Below are positions 57,724 to 64,000 of a stretch of 64,000 nt of DNA, piece by piece. The stretch spans positions 126,380 to 190,379 of the forward strand of contig ML976724.1 of assembly GCA_010015655.1 (NCBI GenBank), read 5' to 3'. A program made the position numbers and the translations under genes. This DNA is from Bimuria novae-zelandiae CBS 107.79 (lineage: Eukaryota; Ascomycota; Dothideomycetes; Pleosporales; Didymosphaeriaceae). The notes under the pieces are model-generated. The model was not told the origin of the DNA. It did no database searches and saw only the letters and a program-made list of their open reading frames with translations. Position 1 is the first letter of the stretch; each line of letters begins with the position of its first letter.

Positions 57724-58789
57724 GATTATGTGTACTGTTTATGAAGGGTATATGCGTGCGTGTGCACGCGTGTTATTTGTATATTCGTATATAAGCTGAA
57801 TTGCATGAGACGGGTGTTGAGTATATAGGTGGATGAAAACTGTGTATATTTTATCATTGTACGGGCTCTTATAGAGACTTTTGGGCGTCGTGGCGATCTG
57901 GTTGCAAGAAAGGTTGTTTTCTTCATACGAACGACGTGTAGGTTTGCAATACAGTAGCATGACTGGCTCAAAGTGTCATAATCTGTTATCGCGATTCATG
58001 AAGCACGTCATAAGAGCCGCACGACGCCCAACAGGGTTTTAGGAACAATCTTCACCCAGCGGAACAGTTGGCTGACGCTTAGATGTGGTTCAAGTTGAAG
58101 ACAAATGGGCAAAAAATGCTGATGAGCAGAGCACAGCTTTGCTTGGGGAGAAAAGTGATGGTGAAGAAGGGGCAAGCATAGGATGGTGAGATTAGGGCAG
58201 TGGTGGGTTGAGACGGAGGGTTTTTGGGGCAGTTGTTGATGCTCAGTGATGGCGATAGCAGAATGGCGGGATGCGGTGGGGTAGAAGAGGAAGTTGAGTG
58301 GCAGGCACAGATAGAGCAGGGAAATGTTGGGCCCGATCGTCTTACACAGTGTGTAGGTAACTCTAGCTGGATCATACACAAGTTGGTAATCATATTTGGG
58401 CGATTCAGCGTGCGTAGAATACCTAGTTATAGTCCATATATTGGTAGCCTTTATTACTCTTCTTAATACATGCTTAACTCTTGTACACTCTCGAAAATAG
58501 AGTCAATAGGGTTAGCATTCAACGCTAGGTGGCGATATGTAAGGTGCACATCTATTGTACTGTGCTAGTTCTTGTTATACCGCGGCTTAACGAAGTTCAA
58601 AGAAGTTTAGAGTTGGTACCTAGGGTATTAATTGCTTATAGTGCTATATGTGAGATGCTCGGCCGCCGATAGTGAGAAAAAGCATGGTGGACTATTGACA
58701 CTTGAATTCACAGTCAGCGAAGACTTGTTCGCAGAGAGTGAGTAAGTTGCAGAACTGCGACAAGTTCATTCTTGGCAGGAAACTACAAC
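57724..58789. other. Intergenic, nothing recognised
   Basis: 1.07 kb after the PPR gene. The frames at 57726-57971, 58008-58379 and 58224-58466 are low-complexity or random. GTGTGC/GCACGC alternations near 57750-57780 are the only visible texture. Confidence 0.45.
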
Positions 58790-59195
58790 TAGCTATGTGT
58801 GTTGGAATGCCTCTTAGTGAGCTTGCTCGCGTCTTCATCAACAACTAACACTTTTCTAAACCCACTTTCCAGAAGCACTTGCAATCTCGTACAATTACCT
58901 TGACAAAGAACTGACCTAAAGATAAGTTCCTGAAACCCAGCCAACCCCGCTTCTCGTGGCATTCCCAGTAGATAGAAGCACCTAGGGTATCTTCGGGAAC
59001 GAGGTAGATGTTACCTCCGAACAGGGCTAGCACCCATCTGCCTTTGACATCGCACATGATTTATGTGTGCCCGGGACGAGGCATGGGATGAGTCGGTCTG
59101 GGGCTTTCGTATCCCTCACGACGTTCCTCCGCGTCGGCCACCGTTGTGCCGGGAGTAGGCATCGGTTGGACGGTGGAGCGGTCGTCCTCATCCAT
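58790..59195 (-). pseudogene. Degenerate paralogue of the 61.1-kb gene
   Basis: Minus-strand translation from an ATG at 59195 (MDEDDRSTVQPMPTPG...) aligns with the small protein encoded at 60666-61097. It shares PRPGHT (against PHPGKT), then GRWVLALFGGNIYL (against GRALTLLDGHVSL), then IYWECHEKRGWLGFRNLSLG (against YHWSCEERNGYLGFKNVAAG). An in-frame TAA (59063-59061) falls where the relative has Phe, right after PGHT. A second stop follows at about 58847-58845 (TAG after LEKC), after which LLMKTRA resembles the relative's MKHW segment. No intron removes the first stop. Local tandem duplication followed by decay is the simplest reading. Confidence 0.65.
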
Positions 59196-60560
59196 CGTTT
59201 CTTTAGAGTGGTGGAGGGAAACGATTTAATTTCAGGATGCTCTCTTCGGCACGTGCGCGAGACCAACGTGTAGCCCAAAAGCCAGTCGAGTTGGTAGGAA
59301 TTGGTGTAGGGCCGTGGCAGCACGCGCAAAGGATGCGTGCGGGAAGAAGGGATGTATGGAGCCGTCCGAATAAATGAAGAGTTACAAAGGTTGCGGGACA
59401 AGGCTACCTAGGTATATACCTAGGTATGTGACAGGGCTTTCGCGTTTGTGCTACCAGCTAACGTACGCCACGGTGGCACAGCACCTTCGTTGAGATTGAT
59501 TTGCGCGTTGTCACGTGGAATTTGTTTGTGTCTAGATGTGATCTCTCAACCTTCGAGATTTAGAACAGAGCTCGCTGCGGCGCAGCCTCTCTGTTAGTGG
59601 AGATCAGATACCGCACCCACGTGACCCTGTCAATCACTAGGCCGATTTGCGTTAGCGTGTCGCCTTAGGATCTCGTGGAACACTTGTGAAAAGTGTCTCG
59701 AATGGAGCTCTCCTTCATGTTTCTTGTCATCAGATGCCTCCCAAGCTTTTGAATAATTCCCACTCGAGCAGATAACTTGTAGCCACGTGACTTACGTCAG
59801 AGGTGGTGTGTGTAGGTTCCATCAAGGTGCACAGACCACCGACTTCAAGATAAAGCTCTCGCCCGCTCCTTTCTTCCTAGAGTCTCCTCACTCCACACAC
59901 TCTTTTCTGCAGATAGCAATACAGCTTGTTGTCCTCATATGCCTGCCTGCCCGCTTACATAACTCCCCTCATCCAGGCGATCAAGTGGTGGAGAAGTTGC
60001 TGTTTTGTACGAGAAGATTTGGCAAGGGTCACACGAGGTTTATTTATCCTACTGCAAGAGAGTCAGATCACACATTCAACAGTATCGTCGCGAGTGAGCA
60101 GCTCAAAGATCTTCAACAATTTACCTGGACGAAGTGAAGGAGCAGCTATCAGATAATGTCTTTGGGGATACTTTACTACTGACAAGGTTTGGTAGGTGCC
60201 ACTGCTAAAAGTTACCTACTTTGACCAAGTTGACAATCAAGTCAGATATCTCAATGTAAACCACTTGAGACCGAGGGCTTATGCCCAATGCCATGAATGG
60301 CCGTAGGCCGCAAAACCCGACCTTTCAGTATTTGTGAAGACTTCACACCATATACGGATGTAAAGCTATCCAAACATGGCCAGATACCGATACCACAGTG
60401 CGAAGCAGTGAAGAATGTCGCCTTCTGCTGTCTGAATTGCTCAAACGCCGAGCATGCACCCGCATTTGTTCTCTGCCAGATGTTCCAGAATGCGTTACAC
60501 ATCCTGAGTTGGGTCAGCCAGGCGAACGTCGTGGGTGATTGTCAACATACCTTCACTTTT
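59196..60560. other. Intergenic with a 22-bp palindrome
   Basis: 1.36 kb between two related genes. A perfect 22-bp palindrome lies at 59405-59426: TACCTAGGTA, then TA, then TACCTAGGTA again. The frames at 59787-60156 and 60251-60502 have no family similarity. Confidence 0.5.
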
Positions 60561-60665
60561 CTAGACCTCGATAAACTGCCACACCATCCCATTGATGACT
60601 GGTCCCGGTGCTTTGACGAGCTTCTGCAGACCATTCACATTCTGCATTTTCACCGGCCACTTGGA

Positions 60666-61097
60666 TCACTGAAACCACGACCAGTGCTTCATGACCGAGA
60701 CATATCCGCCATTAGACATATGTCGTGCCTCGAAATCCTCCCAGGCATCTTGTTGCCGAACCAGAGCGTAAATGTTGTTCGCGCCGTCGTGACCAAGGTA
60801 GGCCCCTGCCGCAACGTTCTTGAAACCGAGATAGCCGTTGCGCTCCTCACATGACCAGTGGTAGGCTGAACCTGGCGTTCCTGGGGGTTGCAGGCTCACG
60901 TGCCCGTCGAGGAGAGTGAGAGCACGTCCTGTCGCGGGGTCGCGGAGCATGAAGGTCTTGCCAGGGTGGGGAACTGACGAGGTGAGCGGCTCACTCATCT
61001 CGTCCTTCTCGCCCGCGGTGGAAGATGGCGGCGTGGGAATCACTGTGCTAGCGGCCGGTGTGTCGAGCGCGATGTTGTCATAAGTCTCTGATGACAT
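60666..61097 (-). CDS. Small protein with beta-trefoil-like repeat, function unknown
   Basis: A 143-aa protein whose core (GKTFMLRDPATGRALTLLDG, YHWSCEERNGYLGFKNVAAG, AYLGHDG, GGYVSVMKHW) resembles small fungal proteins with fascin/ricin-like beta-trefoil strands; this fold call is tentative. The start MSSETYDNIAL at 61097 precedes a Thr/Pro/Ser-rich N-terminus; an in-frame ATG at 61232 is less likely. The frame stops at TGA (60668-60666) after MKHWSWFQ. The same frame then stays open for 34 codons and ends VWQFIEV at 60561, which looks like the proper domain end. So the gene may carry a premature TGA, a small in-frame insertion, or an unrecognised tiny intron. Its decayed relative lies 1.5 kb away on the same strand. 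Confidence 0.6.
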   Translation of the reverse strand: MSSETYDNIALDTPAASTVIPTPPSSTAGEKDEMSEPLTSSVPHPGKTFMLRDPATGRALTLLDGHVSLQPPGTPGSAYHWSCEERNGYLGFKNVAAGAYLGHDGANNIYALVRQQDAWEDFEARHMSNGGYVSVMKHWSWFQ

Positions 61098-61257
61098 GAC
61101 ACAAGAGGTGTATTGGGAAGAGCGTAAGATCGATGTGTATTTCTTTACGGTGGCAGAGCTGGTGTCGAAGTGAGAGAGGCGTGATCGCAAACACGGCGGG
61201 TTTGTGTGCGACAAGCGTGAAGTGTGGGCCATACTTCAGGAAGGTGCGCTAACGTGT

Positions 61258-61276
61258 CCGTGCACCCAATGCACGG
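61258..61276. repeat. Hairpin, candidate 5' end of the pogo element
   Basis: CCGTGCA (61258-61264) and TGCACGG (61270-61276) form a perfect 7-bp stem with a 5-nt loop, about 75 bp before the transposase ATG and near a TA dinucleotide. The matching terminal repeat on the right side was not found. Confidence 0.35.
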
Positions 61277-61348
61277 ATTCAGCCAATGCACGCCGAACAT
61301 CCGACGCGTCAAAACTCCCTACTTTCAACACGCGATAACTCCACTAAT

Positions 61349-62500
61349 ATGGATCCAATTCAAGCTGCGATAGATGAGATCGAATCGCGAGAACTAGGAG
61401 AAGATTTTTCATATACAGAAATTGCTACCAGATATGGTGTTAATCGATCTATACTCTCACGAAGGCACCGAGGTGTTACCGCGACGCGTGCAGCTAACAC
61501 AATCAATTAGCGAAAGCTTAACCCACAGCAAGAGCAGGAGCTTGTACGATATATCAAAAGGCTCACAGAGAGACATATACCTCCTACTAGAGAGATGATA
61601 CAGAATTTTGCCTTGACGATAGCAAAGGAGCTAGTCAGCGAGAGCTGGGTTACCCGCTTTATCAACCAACACAGCATTCATCTCATCTCGCAATGGACCG
61701 TCGGCATGGACAGCAATCGCCACAAAGCTGATTTAGTGGATAAATATCGCCTCTATTTTAATCTTGTATATAGCAAGATTGATTAATATCGCATAGATCC
61801 TCGTTATATCTACAATATGGATAAAAAAGGTGTCCTGATCGGTATCGTTGGTAGAACAAAGAGGATATTTAGCAGACGAATGTGGGAGAAGAAGGAGGTT
61901 AGGGCATTACTCCAGGATGGCAATCGCGCGTGGATCACGCTCTTAGCATGTATCTACGCTGATAGATTAGCTTTGCCGCCAAGCCTTATCTATAAGGCTG
62001 CTAACAAGGACATCCAATCAAGCTAGGTAGAGGATATCAAGGCAGGATATTATAAAGTCTTTATTACCTCATCATCCTCTAGCTAGACGAACAACGATAT
62101 CGGGCTTGCCTAGCTTAAGCAGGTGTTTAATCGCTGTATAAAAAAGAAGGCTTAACGATTATATTAACTTTTAATTATAGACGGCCACGGATCTTATATT
62201 ACTATAGACTTTATTAACTACTATAATTAGAATAGGATCCTGCTTGCTGTCCTGCCTCCTTATTTAACTTATACACTTTAGCTACTTAATATTACGATGT
62301 TTAAGCCTCTATCAATAGCCTACTTAGCAGAGCTATCAAGATACCTTTATAGAAGCCAGGGCCTAGCTTCTATCACTAAAGGCGACTTCTTTCCCCTATT
62401 CTAGAATGCGTGGAAGGCCTCTTTTAAGGAATTAACTATCCTTAGCTCTTTTAGAGCCACAGGTATATCGCCACCTAATCCTATACTGAACATCAACTTT
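61349..62500 (+). mobile_element. pogo/Fot1-type transposase, nonsense-ridden
   Basis: A Tc1/mariner-superfamily pogo transposase (DDE_1 type), followed in one single frame from ATG 61349 to about 62490. The N-terminal HTH reads FSYTEIATRYGVNRSILSRR. The CENP-B-like part includes WVTRFINQHSIHL. The catalytic region has the first Asp in YIYNMDKKG (61820), the second in IIDGHGSY (62180), and NITMFKPLS, where the third Asp has become Asn (AAT at 62288). Ten in-frame stops, all TAG or TAA (first at 61508), and no frameshift indicate C-to-T and G-to-A change only, as RIP produces. A short hairpin CCGTGCA/TGCACGG at 61258-61276 may mark the 5' terminal repeat. The 3' end merges into the direct repeat starting at 62470. 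Inactive. Confidence 0.88.
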
Positions 62501-63085
62501 TCCAGGTCATCGAAAGGTCGATATCCATCGATTTTTCGTTAAAACACGACTTAAATGCCTTCGTAAATCTGTTTTCTAGCGTCCTCTTTTAGCTGCAGGC
62601 GTTGTGGCAAGCGCGCTGCCCTATTTTATCTTTTAGCTTCCTAGTAAGCTAAAATCTTTTTAAAATGGCCCGTGCGCCACTCAGATTTTCACGTTTAGTT
62701 AAAGGCCACAACCATAGCTAAGATAAGGAGATAGTCGTGACACTCCTTGCTCTTGCAAGATATAGGCACCTACTAGGCCTAAATACAAAGGCTCTCCATG
62801 CGAAGAGCCATGGCACGATTTAACAGAGCACTAGCTCTTAACACCTATAACGATAAGAGCTGCCCGCAGCTCTCTAAAGACTAACTATTAGCGTCCCTAA
62901 CCTAACATAACACGCAAACAAGGCAGCCAGCCTAGCCTTATATCATACAACTCTTGGGGATAAAGAAGAAGGACAGGCCTGGCTCTGCCTTCCTACTACA
63001 CCTATCTCCTTTGACACAGGCATCGCCAAGCCTGGTACAAAGGCTCTCCTCGCGCAGAGCCATGGCTCCAATTCAATAGAGCACC
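62470..63085. repeat. Direct repeat, copy 1
   Basis: Begins GCCACCTAATCCTA inside the 3' end of the pogo coding sequence and runs about 615 bp. The same sequence recurs 916 bp downstream (from 63386). Differences between copies are mainly C/T and G/A. It contains short hairpin-like GGCTCT...AGAGCC units. No gene is seen. Confidence 0.85.
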
Positions 63086-63385
63086 AGCTCTCTACACCTA
63101 TCCACTCTTTCCTTTTCTTTCTTCTCACAGCACTAAACTGCCTCTGAACACACACAAGGGATCTACCCTAAAGTACATACACTGCTTAGTCTCCCTAACG
63201 GGAAGGGGAGCTATAGCTTAACATGGTAGTAATACCCGCGCAGGTAAGAAATGCTTTCTAAGGTAGTGCGTTAGTACTATAATTCTATAGCTTAGCACGT
63301 CGTATATGCCCTTCGGGAGGCGAGATGGTGGACTTAATCCCTATTAACTAGACAAAAAATGAATACCAACCAACCAACCAACCAA
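63086..63385. other. Spacer between direct repeats, with CCAA microsatellite
   Basis: 300 bp between the two repeat copies. It ends in a tetranucleotide run (AACC units, about 63366-63385) directly abutting copy 2. The plus strand is pyrimidine-rich near 63100-63130. No gene is seen. Confidence 0.6.
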
Positions 63386-64000
63386 GCCACCTAATCCTAC
63401 ACCAAACATTAACTTTTCCAGGTCACTAAAAGGTCGATATCCATCGATTTTTTATTAAAACACGACTTAAATGCCTTTGTAAATCTGTTTTCCAGCGTTT
63501 TCTTTTAGCTACAGGCGTTGTGGCAGGCGCGCTACCCTATTTTCTCTTTTAGCTCCTTAGTAAGCTAAAATCTTTTTAAAATAGCCCGTGCGCCGCTTAG
63601 ATTTTCACGTTTAGTTAAAGGCCATAACTATAGCTAAGACAAGGAGATAGTTATAACACTCCTTACTCTTGCAAGATATAGGCACCTGCTAGGCCTAAAT
63701 ACAAAGGCTCTCCATGCGAAGAGCTATAGCACGATTTAACAGAGCACTAGCTTTTAATACTTATAACGACAAGAGCTGCCCGCAGCTCTCTAAAGACTAA
63801 CTATTAGCGTTCCTGACCTAACATAACACGCAAACAAGGCAGCTAGCCTGGCCTTATATTATATAACTCTTAGGGATAAAGAAGAAGGACAGGCCTGGCT
63901 CTGCCTTCCTACTACACCTATCTCCTTTAACACAGGCATCGCTAAGCCTGGTACAAAGGCTCTCCTCGCGCAGAGCCACGGCTCTAATTTAATAGAGCAC
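63386..64000. repeat. Direct repeat, copy 2 (runs off the window)
   Basis: The second copy of the unit at 62470, again starting GCCACCTAATCCTA; it is still matching at the window end, so its true length is unknown. It carries more A/T at the varying positions than copy 1, suggesting it was mutated more heavily. Confidence 0.85.

Noticed and set aside
60666..60668. Programmed stop-codon readthrough at TGA
   Set aside because: The following bases are TCC, not the CTA context known for fungal readthrough; kept only as one possibility among others.
62943..63155. 70-codon minus-strand frame in the repeat region
   Set aside because: Lies across the direct repeat and spacer; no similarity, and copy 2 does not preserve it.
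1..64000. tRNA, rRNA or CRISPR features
   Set aside because: No A/B-box pair, rRNA-like segment or regularly spaced short repeats were found; bacterial-type operons, ribosome binding sites and terminators do not apply to this fungal sequence.

Overview
The window looks like nuclear DNA of a filamentous ascomycete (Pezizomycotina, most likely a dothideomycete; the class is a weak inference). The evidence is short GT-AG introns of about 46-110 nt, the proteins (AreB-type GATA factor, Myb, C2H2/ankyrin, cutinase, Bms1, SRP68, Fyv7), and a long A+T-rich block that looks hit by repeat-induced point mutation (RIP).

Left arm, 1-33.3 kb, ordinary genes. In order: BMS1 (+), a mitochondrial PDK/BCKDK-type kinase (-), a small VOC/glyoxalase-like protein (+), a cutinase-like secreted protein (-), a mitochondrial rhodanese (-), a KH-domain RNA-binding protein (-), a long disordered nuclear-looking protein (-), an SDT1/PHM8-type pyrimidine 5'-nucleotidase (+), a basic-secretory-protein-family putative metallopeptidase (+), a 4.7-kb stretch with no gene I can support, a three-repeat Myb protein in seven exons (-), FYV7 (-) and an Atos/DUF4210 protein (+). 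Most introns were placed by hand from splice consensus, reading phase and family similarity.

Middle, 33.6-43.2 kb. This is a RIP-like island, almost without CpA/TpG and full of TpA. It holds two degenerate Ty3/Gypsy elements in opposite orientations and two short G+C-normal islands that escaped mutation. Its right edge cuts the plus-strand Gypsy inside the reverse transcriptase and abuts a cytochrome P450 (CYP52-like) fragment, which is joined in frame to a decayed C2H2 zinc-finger/ankyrin gene (43.2-45.7 kb).

Right arm, 46.4-61.1 kb. A C2H2 zinc-finger gene (+), an AreB-like GATA factor with a coiled coil (-), SRP68 (-) sharing a 351-bp divergent promoter with a mitochondrial PPR protein (+), and a pair of related small proteins, one degenerate and one with an in-frame TGA near its end.

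Right end, 61.3-64 kb. A pogo/Fot1-type transposase read in one frame with ten nonsense codons and no frameshift, then a direct repeat of about 615 bp (offset 916 bp) whose copies differ mainly by transitions. The second copy runs off the window.

I found no operon-like or defence-like system. The most unusual structure is the RIP-island/P450/ankyrin junction.
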